A DNA stretch of 64,000 nucleotides from Thalassospira lucentensis MCCC 1A00383 = DSM 14000 (GTDB lineage: Bacteria; Pseudomonadota; Alphaproteobacteria; Rhodospirillales; Thalassospiraceae): the NCBI RefSeq assembly GCF_000421265.1, contig NZ_ATWN01000005.1:186001-250000 (forward strand), written 5' to 3'. The notes beneath the pieces are model-generated. The model did not search any database and was not told the origin of the DNA. It was given only the letters and a program-made list of their open reading frames with translations. The translations under genes and the position numbers were made by a program. Shown piece by piece: positions 37,657 through 46,987 of this stretch (positions within the stretch are counted from its first letter, which is position 1; each line of letters opens with the position of its first letter).

Positions 37657-39252
37657 TTATTTCAGGTCATAAACCTTGGTGCTGCCCGATACTTCGGACG
37701 CCACAACAAGCATCGCATTGCCGGTCGGGCTGTCTGTGGCCGCGACGAACTGGAAGCCCTCTGGTGCGAGTTCACCAGCAGTGTCATGTTCCGGGCTGCC
37801 CGAAAAACGACGATCACTGTGATAAGTAACAAATTGCGGATTGCTCGGGTTTGTCAGGTCATAAACCATAAAGCCACCCTGACGTTCCAGACCGATAAAG
37901 GCATAAGGCGTGCCGTTGACATAGCCCGATGCGATGCCTTCGGGTTCTGGACCCTTGTCATCAGAACGGTTGTCGCGACTGTAATTTTCGGTGTCGGATG
38001 CGTTAAATACATTGGCGTAATTTGCTGCCAAATACTGCTCAAACGCATCACCACTGTCAAAGACCATTTGGCCATCGGCATCAAGGACCGAGAACGACCG
38101 CGCCCCATAGCTGTAAATTACATCGACGTCACCATCACCGTCGGTGTCGCCCTGTGCGGTTGTGGTTTTCAACCGGCCCAGATTTTCATCTTTCTGAAGG
38201 CTGCTTGCATTCGGGAAGGCAACCGGATCAAGGGTCAGCTTACCGACACGCGTTTCTTCGCTGTAACCGTCGTAATCACGTGAATCGCCCTCGTTGGCGA
38301 TCAGAACCCAGGTCTTGCCACCAATCTCAATCGCATCAATGGTGTCTGGCATATACATGCCCAAGACCGGCCATGTGCGGATGTTGATTTTGCCATCCTT
38401 GTCGCTGGCATCAAACGCATGCACCGAATGATCCTTGAAACCAAGCCCGGCAACGCGTTTTACGCTGGCTGTTTCAATATCAATGATCGCAACCGCGTTG
38501 TTTTCTTGAAGCGAGACATAGGCGGTTTTGCTGTCTTTACTGACAGCTATGTATTCCGGCTCAACATCCTGCGCGACGCTGGAGGTGTCGGGGTTTGATG
38601 TCCGCATGCCATATGGCAGGTCGGCATTATTGAGGAACGTAAAATCAACTGTGCGCACATCAGAATCGCTCAGCCCGTCAACACCGCCTGACAGTGAAAT
38701 GATCGAAACACTGCCTTCCGGATCGTTGGTAAAGGCGTCGTTCGGCTCCCCTTCATTGGCAACCAAAACATGTTTACCATCCGGGCTGAATTTGATCATG
38801 TCGGGTAATGCCCCGACCGTAACAGCCGAGATGAAGTCGCCATCAGTATTGAAAAACACAGCCTGTCCGGAGGCCTGTTTGTCGGCATTTTCAACCGCAA
38901 CCGCGACAACCCCATTCATGATCGCAACGCTGTTGGCACCCTTGCCCCACGCCGAAAGTGTGATGGCACCGACCTTGGTCAGTTCATCCGGGTTCGACAT
39001 GTCAAGAATATCAATCGCCTTGTCGGCACCATTGACCACGAAAATACGCTTTGTTTCCGGGTCGAAGGCCGGAATTTCAGCCGCACTTTCGTCAAGCATT
39101 CCTGTCCGATATTCGCCCATCGGGACAATCGTAAATGGATGTGCACCAACGTTGGTGCTCCCATCGGCCATCATGACACTGTTACTGGCGGTCCCGGCAC
39201 AGGCGCTCAGCAGTACGGAAACGGCGGCAGTTGCCAGAAGTGAAGAACGCAT
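37657..39252 (-). CDS. Choice-of-anchor I type beta-propeller lipoprotein
   Basis: A 531-residue exported protein. A lipoprotein signal (MRSSLLATAAVSVLLSACAG, lipobox cysteine at 18) precedes a propeller-like repeat domain with NxPDELTKVGAITL, FSPDGKHVLVANEGEPND and EPEYIAVSKDSKTAYV blades, and a calcium-loop-like sequence DTDGDGDVD near residue 370. The GPEPEGIASG and EHDTAGELAPEGFQF segments are typical of the choice-of-anchor I family found beside alkaline phosphatases and in surface glycoproteins. The function is unknown. It is monocistronic. Confidence 0.8.
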   Translation of the reverse strand: MRSSLLATAAVSVLLSACAGTASNSVMMADGSTNVGAHPFTIVPMGEYRTGMLDESAAEIPAFDPETKRIFVVNGADKAIDILDMSNPDELTKVGAITLSAWGKGANSVAIMNGVVAVAVENADKQASGQAVFFNTDGDFISAVTVGALPDMIKFSPDGKHVLVANEGEPNDAFTNDPEGSVSIISLSGGVDGLSDSDVRTVDFTFLNNADLPYGMRTSNPDTSSVAQDVEPEYIAVSKDSKTAYVSLQENNAVAIIDIETASVKRVAGLGFKDHSVHAFDASDKDGKINIRTWPVLGMYMPDTIDAIEIGGKTWVLIANEGDSRDYDGYSEETRVGKLTLDPVAFPNASSLQKDENLGRLKTTTAQGDTDGDGDVDVIYSYGARSFSVLDADGQMVFDSGDAFEQYLAANYANVFNASDTENYSRDNRSDDKGPEPEGIASGYVNGTPYAFIGLERQGGFMVYDLTNPSNPQFVTYHSDRRFSGSPEHDTAGELAPEGFQFVAATDSPTGNAMLVVASEVSGSTKVYDLK

Positions 39253-39437
39253 AATTCCCCCTTGGTAAATGGTTCATCAAAACAGACAACCTGCGGATTT
39301 GATGTAACCGTTTGATGACCAAATGGTGACCGTTTCATAAATATCTTTTGGCAATGACTGCTCCAATCGGCGTGCGAAGCCGTAACAATAGTCAAACCGT
39401 CGCGTTGACAGGACCCAAGCCAGACAGGATTGCCTTC

Positions 39438-40517
39438 ATGCCACAGATTAACATCGCCGTTATCGGCGCGGGAATGGCCGGTCTAAAAGCCGCAAGCACG
39501 CTGCATAACATCGGAATGAACGTCACCGTTTTTGAAAAAAGCCGTGGTCTTGGCGGCCGTCTGGCATCCCGGCGCACCGATTTTGGTCATTTCAATCATG
39601 GTGCCCAATATGTGACTGCCCGAAATCCAGGATTTGATGCCTTCCTGCGTCAGGCAACCGACCATAAATCCGCGCAAAACTGGCGCCCGAACCTCCATCG
39701 CGGCGACATAGAAAGTGGATCGATATACCCTACCAAAGAGATATCACAAAACCCCGACACCATCTCGCAACTTGATCAAACAGCTCAGACCAGCACGGTC
39801 GGTAACCTTGCGGTTGATTGCTGGTTTCAAGGCGCACCGCAGATGAATAAGCTGATCCATCCGCTGGTGGATGACTTTGACATCAAGAAACAGCATCGCA
39901 TCATCGCGATTGAGCCATCCGGCCCGCGCCAGTTCATATTGCATGATGATCTTGATGGCACATTTGGGCCATTTGACGGTGTGATTGTCTCCGCACCCGC
40001 ACCACAAACTGCGGATATTTTACGCCCGCTCAGCCCCCGTTTTGATCCGATTGGTGAGGTGGTGATGGCGCCCTGCTGGGCGGTAATGGTGGCATTTGAA
40101 AAGCCACTGCCGACGGCCTTTGATGCCATGCTCTATCCGTCTCCGGAAATTAGCTGGGCGGCGCGCAGCACACAAAACGAAGGCGTCTTTCACACCCGCA
40201 CCCCCGACCCATGGGTTTTGCACGCAACACCACAATGGTCGCGCGACCATCTCGAAGAAGACAAAGACCGGGTGATTGAAAAGCTTCTATCGGCCCTTCG
40301 CGCCGCAAGTGGTGTCAAACTGCCCGAACTGCATAGTATCGCCGCCCATCGCTGGCGCTATGCCCGTACGGAAGTGCCGCTTGGCAAAAGCTATTTAAAC
40401 GGTATGAATGGTCGGGTGATTGCCGCAGGTGACTGGTGCCTTGGCGCACGGGTCGAAGCCGCATGGCGCAGCGGCCAAACCGCCGCGCACGCCATGATGG
40501 AAACCCTGATAGGGTAG
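39438..40517 (+). CDS. Renalase-like NAD(P)/FAD-dependent oxidoreductase
   Basis: Flavoprotein of 359 residues. The FAD motif IAVIGAGMAGLKAASTLHNI starts near residue 5, followed by VFEKSRGLGGRLASRR, a signature of renalase-like enzymes, and a C-terminal GDWCLGARVEAAWRSGQ that contacts FAD. The start at 39438 has AGGA upstream; the frame extends further but lacks support. Bacterial renalases oxidise aberrant dihydro-NAD(P) isomers, so it may repair nicotinamide cofactors; that is inference. It is followed after 23 bases by a small DUF2256 gene. Confidence 0.82.
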   Translation: MPQINIAVIGAGMAGLKAASTLHNIGMNVTVFEKSRGLGGRLASRRTDFGHFNHGAQYVTARNPGFDAFLRQATDHKSAQNWRPNLHRGDIESGSIYPTKEISQNPDTISQLDQTAQTSTVGNLAVDCWFQGAPQMNKLIHPLVDDFDIKKQHRIIAIEPSGPRQFILHDDLDGTFGPFDGVIVSAPAPQTADILRPLSPRFDPIGEVVMAPCWAVMVAFEKPLPTAFDAMLYPSPEISWAARSTQNEGVFHTRTPDPWVLHATPQWSRDHLEEDKDRVIEKLLSALRAASGVKLPELHSIAAHRWRYARTEVPLGKSYLNGMNGRVIAAGDWCLGARVEAAWRSGQTAAHAMMETLIG

Positions 40518-40540
40518 CGCTAACAACAGAACGTACCAAC

Positions 40541-40714
40541 ATGCCGCGTAACGCAAACGGACAACGCCCTTCAAAGGCCGACTTGCCACAAAAGACCTGC
40601 CCGGCCTGCAATCGACCATTTTCATGGCGGCGTAAATGGAAGGACTGCTGGGACACGGTGCGATATTGTTCCGAACGATGCCGCAACCAGCCCTCGCTAA
40701 AAGGGCGACGTTAG
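40541..40714 (+). CDS. DUF2256 zinc-ribbon protein (57 aa)
   Basis: A 57-residue protein with two CxxC-type pairs: CPACNRPFSWRRKWKDCWD and RYCSERCR. This spacing and the tryptophan-rich middle are the DUF2256 pattern, seen in small bacterial proteins of unknown role, often beside flavoproteins. It probably binds one zinc ion. No strong ribosome binding site lies before the ATG, but the 23-base distance from the renalase-like gene suggests co-transcription. Confidence 0.85.
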   Translation: MPRNANGQRPSKADLPQKTCPACNRPFSWRRKWKDCWDTVRYCSERCRNQPSLKGRR

Positions 40715-40772
40715 ACAAAACCAACATCGCCCTTTCCATGCGTTGAACGCACGCGACGTCCCTCTCCGGCAA

Positions 40773-42419
40773 TCAGCTGCGCAAGGATTGCATCTGCTTG
40801 ATCAGACCAGCGGTCGAAGCATCGCGTGACCCGGCATTTTCCGTACCCTGCACCATCGGAAGCAGTTCCTTGGCCAATTGTTTGCCAAGCTCAACGCCCC
40901 ACTGGTCATAGGAATTCACATTCCAGATGATGCCCTGAACAAAGATTTTATGCTCATACATTGCCACCAAACGGCCCAGCGTAAACGGGTCAAGCTGCTT
41001 ATAGAGGATCATCGTGCTGGGCTTGTTGCCGGCAAAAACCTTTTGCGGGGCGAGCACATCAATCTCCGCCGGGGACAGATCACCACCAGCAAGCTCATCA
41101 CGAACTTCTGCCTCGGTCTTACCACGCATTAAGGCTTCGGCCTGTGCAAAGCAGTTAGCGACCAGCTTGTCATGATGGTTTGACAGCGGATGAAGCGCCT
41201 TGGCCGCGACAATGAAGTCCACCGGGATCAGTTCGGTTCCCTGATGGATCAACTGATAAAACGCATGCTGCCCATTGGTGCCGGGCTCCCCCCAGATGAT
41301 CGGGCCGGTTTCATAGGCAATTGGCTGACCATCACGGGTCACTGATTTACCGTTACTTTCCATATCGGCCTGCTGCAAATAGGCCGGCAACCGCGAAAGA
41401 TGCTGATCATATGGCAGGATGGCCTGGCTCGATGCGCCCAACACATTGCGATACCACACCCCAATTAGGGCAAGGGTCACAGGAATGTTGGCGTCAAGCG
41501 GTGCTGTTTTGAAATGAGTATCCATCGCCTGCGCACCGCGCAGCAATTCTTCAAACTTGTCATAGCCAACGGCGAGGATGATCGGCAGGCCAATCGCCGA
41601 CCACAGGCTATAGCGCCCACCAACCCAGTCCCAGAAACCAAACGCATTTTCGGTATCAATCCCGAATGCCGCAACCTTTTCAAGCGCAGTTGAAACGGCG
41701 ACAAAATGCTTGGCAACGGCATTTTCGTCACCCAATGCCTTAATCAGCCAATCACGCGCCGAATAGGCATTGGTCAAGGTTTCATCGGTGGTGAAGGTTT
41801 TGGATGCGATGATGAAAAGCGTTGTTTGCGCATCAAGGTGTTTCAGCGTATCGACAATATGCGCGCCATCCACGTTCGACACAAAATGGCACCGGATGCC
41901 GTCAACATGATACGGGCGCAGCGCCTCATTAACCATCACCGGACCAAGGTCAGATCCACCAATGCCGATATTGACGACATCGGTAATTTTCTTGCCCGTA
42001 TGGCCCTTCCACGCACCCGAATGAACCCGCGCGGCAAAGGCTTTGAGCCGGCTAAGAACGTCCTTGATCGCGGGCATGACATCTTCGCCGTCAACCTCGA
42101 TCGAACCGCCATCAAGATTGCGAAGGGCCGTATGAAGAACAGCACGGTTTTCGGTGACATTTATCCGGTCCCCGGCAAACATCCGGTCGCGCCAACCTTC
42201 GACATTGGCCGCAGTCGCCAGTTCGCGCAGAGCGACCATGACGTCATCGCTGATCAGGTTTTTCGAATAATCAACAAACAGGTCATCCAGTGACACGTTA
42301 AAGCGATCAAACCGTTTGGGATCGTCGGCGAACGCCTGACGCAGGTTCAATTTTTCGGAAACATCCGCACCAAGGCGATCAAGTTTTTCCCAGCTATCGG
42401 TCATTTTATCTGCGGACAT
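40773..42419 (-). CDS. pgi: Glucose-6-phosphate isomerase
   Basis: Interconverts glucose 6-phosphate and fructose 6-phosphate. The 548-residue protein has the [12 protein letters not shown] motif near residue 151, the phosphate-binding [13 protein letters not shown] near 205, and the catalytic region [14 protein letters not shown] near 266. C-terminal [17 protein letters not shown] is also typical. The ATG at 42419 has GAGGGTGGT upstream; a TTG 15 bases earlier is less likely. It lies downstream of a fructokinase-type gene, with a weak hairpin between. Confidence 0.96.
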   Translation of the reverse strand: MSADKMTDSWEKLDRLGADVSEKLNLRQAFADDPKRFDRFNVSLDDLFVDYSKNLISDDVMVALRELATAANVEGWRDRMFAGDRINVTENRAVLHTALRNLDGGSIEVDGEDVMPAIKDVLSRLKAFAARVHSGAWKGHTGKKITDVVNIGIGGSDLGPVMVNEALRPYHVDGIRCHFVSNVDGAHIVDTLKHLDAQTTLFIIASKTFTTDETLTNAYSARDWLIKALGDENAVAKHFVAVSTALEKVAAFGIDTENAFGFWDWVGGRYSLWSAIGLPIILAVGYDKFEELLRGAQAMDTHFKTAPLDANIPVTLALIGVWYRNVLGASSQAILPYDQHLSRLPAYLQQADMESNGKSVTRDGQPIAYETGPIIWGEPGTNGQHAFYQLIHQGTELIPVDFIVAAKALHPLSNHHDKLVANCFAQAEALMRGKTEAEVRDELAGGDLSPAEIDVLAPQKVFAGNKPSTMILYKQLDPFTLGRLVAMYEHKIFVQGIIWNVNSYDQWGVELGKQLAKELLPMVQGTENAGSRDASTAGLIKQMQSLRS

Positions 42420-42518
42420 ACCACCCTCGGCCAATTCAAATCATTTCACACACAATCACCATGCCAAGCAACCTAGCACGGTGATCACACTGTTTGTGGG
42501 ACAGTTTGCGTAAAGAGT

Positions 42519-42543
42519 GTGGCGGTGATGGGGCTGCCGCCAC
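42519..42543 (-). terminator. Weak hairpin between the sugar kinase gene and pgi
   Basis: Stem GTGGCGG with CCGCCAC around an 11-base loop, then ACTCTTTACG on the minus strand. The T-run is weak, so it may only attenuate transcription into pgi. Confidence 0.35.
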
Positions 42544-42566
42544 GCTTACACGGTATTCCTAAATCC

Positions 42567-43526
42567 TCAACGCGCGGACAGAAAGGCTTCGACTTCTTTC
42601 TCGGTCGGAAGCGCGTTGATCGCACCGCGTTTGGTAGCGGTAATCGCGCCCACCGCATTGGCAAAGGCACATGCGGCGCGCAGTTTTTCTTCTGATCCAA
42701 GTAAATCCGGATCTTTTAAAAGTCGCGACAGGAAACCCGCCGTGCAGCCATCCCCTGCCCCAGTCGCATCCACGGCCGTGATTTTATAAGACGGGACAAA
42801 ACCATCAAATTCCGGGGTGATAAAGCGCGATCCTTTGGGGCCATAGGTCACAACCAAGGCCCGCCATCCGTCACACCACAAATCCTTGATGCCATCTTCA
42901 AGGTCATCCTTACCCGATACAAACAGGATTTCCTCATCCGACATTTTGACAATATCGGCCTGACTGATCGCCAGACGCAGGACTTCCTGTGCTTTTTCCG
43001 CGCTTGGCCATAGGGGCAAACGAAGGTTGGGATCACAGGAAATAATCGCACCGTTTTCGCGCGCGATCTTGATTGCTTCAAGCGTCGCGGCACGCGGATC
43101 ATCATCAATCATACACAGCGTTCCGTAATGGAACAGATCGGTCGATTTTAGCATATCCGGATCAAGATCAGCCGGTGACAGCAGCATATCGGCCGACGGG
43201 CTACGATAGAACGAAAATTCACGTTCCCCATCAGCGCGCAACGACACAAAGGCAAGCCCGGTCAGGGCTTCCTTGGTCAGGACGATACCGGATGTGTCAA
43301 CATCGGCACTTTTAAGCGTATCAACCAGAAAATGACCAAAGGCGTCATCGCCCAATTTGCCAATAAAGCCGGTTTCGATGCCCAGACGTTGCAATCCCAC
43401 AGCCGCATTCCCCGGCGCGCCACCCGCAGCCTTGGCAAAAGCAGGCGCATCGGCAAGGCCGGTTCCCGTCACAGTCGGCACAAAATCGATCAGAAGTTCC
43501 CCAAGGCAAACAGCTTTTGCCGTCAT
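42567..43526 (-). CDS. PfkB-family sugar kinase (probable fructokinase)
   Basis: Ribokinase-fold kinase of 319 residues. It has the N-terminal GGAPGNAAVGLQRLG sugar-binding motif near residue 35 and the C-terminal catalytic DATGAGDGCTAGFL near 249, where the aspartate of GAGD is the base. The LGELLIDFVPT start is typical of fructokinases. The nearby pgi gene fits fructose use through fructose 6-phosphate. A 2-dehydro-3-deoxygluconate kinase activity is an alternative. GGAG eight bases before the ATG supports the start. Confidence 0.85.
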   Translation of the reverse strand: MTAKAVCLGELLIDFVPTVTGTGLADAPAFAKAAGGAPGNAAVGLQRLGIETGFIGKLGDDAFGHFLVDTLKSADVDTSGIVLTKEALTGLAFVSLRADGEREFSFYRSPSADMLLSPADLDPDMLKSTDLFHYGTLCMIDDDPRAATLEAIKIARENGAIISCDPNLRLPLWPSAEKAQEVLRLAISQADIVKMSDEEILFVSGKDDLEDGIKDLWCDGWRALVVTYGPKGSRFITPEFDGFVPSYKITAVDATGAGDGCTAGFLSRLLKDPDLLGSEEKLRAACAFANAVGAITATKRGAINALPTEKEVEAFLSAR

Positions 43527-43687
43527 TACGTTTCTCCGTTTTTATCACCCGGATCATGGATCGGGATCATATCATTTGCTGTGGGACGCACCGCTTTTAA
43601 ATCGATTCAATTCATCACGCAAAGGAATTAGGCCGTTTCTTTCGAAACGACCTGTCTTCCGATCTTCGAACTATGACCGCGCGGCAC

Positions 43688-44272
43688 TCAGACCGCCCAC
43701 CCCTGATCCACTTCACGTCCACGATCAAGGGACCGCATCCACTCATCAAAACTGGCATCGCGATCAAGCTGTGCGCGGTAATGGCGATGCAACGCCGCAA
43801 CCAACCGGCCATCACGCCCCAGTAAATCATCGGCATAGCCAATCATGCGTGAATTTGGCCATGCAATCGGACGAATGGTCCGAAGCTCGTTAAACAGACT
43901 ATCTTCGTCAAGGTCAGGCTGCGCTTGTGCCATCAATGTCAGCATTGCCGCAGTCGAACGTGACACCCCCATATGGCAATGAACAAGCAAATGCCCGTTT
44001 GACCGCTGATCAACCGTATTTTTCAGTGCTTCACCAAAACGCAGCACCTCTTCGACAATGCCGGGGCTCGGCGCAATCATGTCGGCTTTATCATCAATAA
44101 TGTCATGAAACCGCAGCAAGGTCCGTTCATGCGGGCTGTAATGCGTAAAAACATCGGGATCATCCCGATCAGGATCAATCATGGACAACACATGTGAAAC
44201 AGCACTGCTGCGATGGGTTGGCAGCTCATCAATGCCGCAAATTGTCAGCATGGAAATGGAAATCTGTTTCAT
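43688..44272 (-). CDS. Dual-specificity/tyrosine phosphatase-like protein
   Basis: A 194-residue cytoplasmic protein with the active-site loop VHCHMGVSRSTAA (Cys near 98, Arg six residues later), the CX5R signature of cysteine phosphatases. The general acid aspartate may be in the FHDIIDDK segment. The N-terminus resembles the cyanobacterial and alphaproteobacterial family annotated as protein tyrosine phosphatase. AGGAG lies before the ATG. It is the next gene after agmatinase, but the terminator at 44330-44358 separates them. The substrate is unknown. Confidence 0.82.
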   Translation of the reverse strand: MKQISISMLTICGIDELPTHRSSAVSHVLSMIDPDRDDPDVFTHYSPHERTLLRFHDIIDDKADMIAPSPGIVEEVLRFGEALKNTVDQRSNGHLLVHCHMGVSRSTAAMLTLMAQAQPDLDEDSLFNELRTIRPIAWPNSRMIGYADDLLGRDGRLVAALHRHYRAQLDRDASFDEWMRSLDRGREVDQGWAV

Positions 44273-44329
44273 GTCGTTCTCCTAAGTGATGTTTTCACGA
44301 CATAAGAGCACAGCAATCTAAAAAAACAA

Positions 44330-44358
44330 GGGCCGGACTCATGAAATAAGCCCGGCCC
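44330..44358 (-). terminator. Terminator of the puuA-puuR-puuC-speB operon
   Basis: Stem GGGCCGG with CCGGCCC, 15-base loop, followed on the minus strand by TTGTTTTTTT. It lies 28 bases after the agmatinase stop. Confidence 0.85.
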
Positions 44359-44386
44359 AATGCGTTAAACACTTATGTCGCAATGC

Positions 44387-45358
44387 TTATTTCGAACGGT
44401 TAACCGCATGAATGTTCAGCATTTCCCATGCCATTGTCGCCCCGGCAAGCGATGTGATGTCAGAAACATCATACGGCGGGGAAACTTCAACAACGTCGCT
44501 GCCGATCAGATCGATATGTCCGGCAAGGCCACGCAGGATTGAAACGGCCTGATGGGTGGTCATCCCGCCCAGAACAGGTGTTCCCGTCCCCGGTGCATAG
44601 CACGGGTCCAGACCATCAATATCAAAGGTGATATAGGCCGGACGATTGCCGACCGTTTCCTTGATCTTCGCAACAATCGCGTCAATCGACATGTTCTGAA
44701 CATCCGGTCCATAGAGGATGTTAAACCCATGCGCCGACTCATTGTGGGTCCGAATGCCGACCTGAATGGATTTTGATGGATCGATAATGCCCTTCTGGGC
44801 GGCATGCCAGAACATGGTGCCATGATCAATCCGGTCGCCGTCATCTTCCCAAGTATCGGAATGGGCATCAAACTGGATCAAAGAAATACCATCGCCATAT
44901 TTTTCGGCATGGGCCTTTAACACCGGATAGGTGATGAAATGGTCGCCACCAATCGTCAGCATCTTGGATCCGGACTGCACGATATCGCGTGCGTGGTCTT
45001 CGATCATGTCGGGCAGCTTTTCCGGGTGGCCCGGATCAATGACCATATCGCCATAATCAATCACCGACAGTTCGGCAAAAATATCGCGCCCTGACGGAAA
45101 GTGCGGTGCCCATGCCAGATTGGCCGAGGCACGGCGCACGCCCTGCGGGCCAAGTCGCGTGCCCGGTCGGCTTGATGTCGCCAGATCATAGGGAATACCG
45201 GTTACCGCCACATCAATGCCGGTAAGATCGCGGGAATATTTGCGGCGCATGAACGACAGTGCGCCGGAGTACATCGGCTCGCTGGTGTTCTGATGCACGG
45301 ATTTCGCCGTAAAGGCATTATCGCCGCCTTTGGAATCAATGACCCCGGTGCTGCTCAT
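44387..45358 (-). CDS. speB: Agmatinase
   Basis: Hydrolyses agmatine to putrescine and urea, feeding the polyamine catabolic genes next to it. The 323-residue ureohydrolase has the manganese ligands in GGDHFITYP, QFDAHSDTW and FDIDGLDPCYAPGTGTP. GIPYDLATSSRPGTRLGPQGVRRAS near residues 54-76 is typical of agmatinases. Related guanidino-acid hydrolases share this fold, so substrate specificity is inferred from the neighbouring puu genes. It lies 39 bases after the aldehyde dehydrogenase gene and ends the operon. Confidence 0.87.
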   Translation of the reverse strand: MSSTGVIDSKGGDNAFTAKSVHQNTSEPMYSGALSFMRRKYSRDLTGIDVAVTGIPYDLATSSRPGTRLGPQGVRRASANLAWAPHFPSGRDIFAELSVIDYGDMVIDPGHPEKLPDMIEDHARDIVQSGSKMLTIGGDHFITYPVLKAHAEKYGDGISLIQFDAHSDTWEDDGDRIDHGTMFWHAAQKGIIDPSKSIQVGIRTHNESAHGFNILYGPDVQNMSIDAIVAKIKETVGNRPAYITFDIDGLDPCYAPGTGTPVLGGMTTHQAVSILRGLAGHIDLIGSDVVEVSPPYDVSDITSLAGATMAWEMLNIHAVNRSK

Positions 45359-45397
45359 TTTTCATCCCTTATCTCTGAATGAAGACTAAAAGTCTGC

Positions 45398-46903
45398 TCA
45401 GGCGTCGCCCAGTGCAATCCAGGTCGACTTCATTTCACAATATTTGTCCAACGCATGCAGGGAACGGTCGCGACCTGTCCCTGACTGCTTGTAGCCACCA
45501 AACGGCATGGTGATGGAGCCGCCATCCCAACAGTTGACCCAGACAAGACCAGACCGCAGTTTCTTTGCGGTCAGATGCGCCTTGTTGATGTCACGCGTCC
45601 AGACGGCGGCGGCCAGACCATATGGCGTATCATTTGCGGTCTGAACAGCTTCTTTCCAGTCCTTGACCGAAATAACCGACAGAACCGGACCAAAGATTTC
45701 TTCCTTGGCGATGGTCATGTCGTTTTTAATGCCGTCAAACACGGTCGGCTCAACGTAATAGCCACCCGTTTCAGTACGGGCACGCTTACCACCGGTGCGC
45801 AAAACGCCCCCTTCGGCAGACCCTTTTTCGATGTAGCCCAGAACACGGTTCATCTGACCTTCATCGACAATCGCACCCATCTCGGTTTTGGGATCGAGCG
45901 GGTCACCCGGCTGCATTTTTGCACCCGCAGCAATGACTTTTTCGATCAGTTCGTCCTTGATGCTTTCTTCGACAATCAGACGCGAACCCGCGGTGCAAAC
46001 TTCACCCTGATTATAGAAAATGCCACCTGCCGCAGCCGCGGCCGCCGCATCCATATCCGGGCAATCGGCCAGAACGATGTTCGGGCTTTTCCCGCCACAT
46101 TCCAGCCAAACACGCTTCATGTTCGACAGACCCGAATACTGCAAGAACAGCTTGCCGACTTCGCCAGACCCGGTAAAGGTCACGCAATCGACATCTTCAT
46201 GCATGCCAAGCGCCTTGCCCGCTGTTGGGCCAAAGCCCGGAACAACGTTCAGGACACCTTCGGGAATACCCGCTTCAACCGCGATCTCCGCCACACGCAG
46301 GGCGGTAAGCGGCGATTGTTCTGCCGGTTTAAGGATAATGGAATTGCCCATCGCCAAGGCCGGACCAAGTTTCCACACCGCCATCATCAACGGGAAGTTC
46401 CAAGGCACAACAGCCGCAATCACGCCAAGCGGTTCACGGGTGATCATGCCAATTGCATTGATTTCCGATGGCGATACTTCGTCATAAACCTTGTCAATCG
46501 CTTCGGCATACCAGCGAATGCATTTGTATGAAAGCGGGATATCATCGCGCGACGCCAGTGTGATCGGCTTGCCCATATCAAGGCTTTCAAGCAAGGCGAG
46601 TTCAGCAGCATTCTTTTCGAGAAGATCGGCAAAATGAAGCAGGATGGCCTTGCGCTTTGCCGGTGCTGCTTCCGACCAGCTGCCTTTTTCAAACACAGCA
46701 CGAGCTGACGCCACCGCGCGGTTGACGTCTTCGACATCACATTCGGCAACCTTGGTCAGGACCGAACCATCACGTGGACTGATACAGTCAAAGGTCTTGC
46801 CGGATGCCGCATCAACATAGGCGCCATTGATGAACGCCTTATTGCGAATATCAAGGGCTGCGGCCTGTGCGGTCAGCTGTTCAAAATTCAACGGATTGGT
46901 CAT
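45398..46903 (-). CDS. puuC: Gamma-glutamyl-gamma-aminobutyraldehyde dehydrogenase
   Basis: NAD(P)-dependent aldehyde dehydrogenase of 501 residues that oxidises the aldehyde formed from gamma-glutamylputrescine. The catalytic glutamate is in WLECGGKSPNIV, the cysteine in NQGEVCTAGSRL, and NAD is bound at VPWNFPLMMAVWK. The start at 46903 has AGGAGACTTCCG upstream; the longer frame to 46966 is unsupported. It lies between puuR and agmatinase in the same direction. Other aminoaldehydes could also be substrates. Confidence 0.92.
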   Translation of the reverse strand: MTNPLNFEQLTAQAAALDIRNKAFINGAYVDAASGKTFDCISPRDGSVLTKVAECDVEDVNRAVASARAVFEKGSWSEAAPAKRKAILLHFADLLEKNAAELALLESLDMGKPITLASRDDIPLSYKCIRWYAEAIDKVYDEVSPSEINAIGMITREPLGVIAAVVPWNFPLMMAVWKLGPALAMGNSIILKPAEQSPLTALRVAEIAVEAGIPEGVLNVVPGFGPTAGKALGMHEDVDCVTFTGSGEVGKLFLQYSGLSNMKRVWLECGGKSPNIVLADCPDMDAAAAAAAGGIFYNQGEVCTAGSRLIVEESIKDELIEKVIAAGAKMQPGDPLDPKTEMGAIVDEGQMNRVLGYIEKGSAEGGVLRTGGKRARTETGGYYVEPTVFDGIKNDMTIAKEEIFGPVLSVISVKDWKEAVQTANDTPYGLAAAVWTRDINKAHLTAKKLRSGLVWVNCWDGGSITMPFGGYKQSGTGRDRSLHALDKYCEMKSTWIALGDA

Positions 46904-46987
46904 CGGAAGTCTCCTGACGGATGGCGCTTTGGGCCTTGTTCGATTTCGATAAACATACACGGGCATTTTGCCCGTTTTATGACGTGC

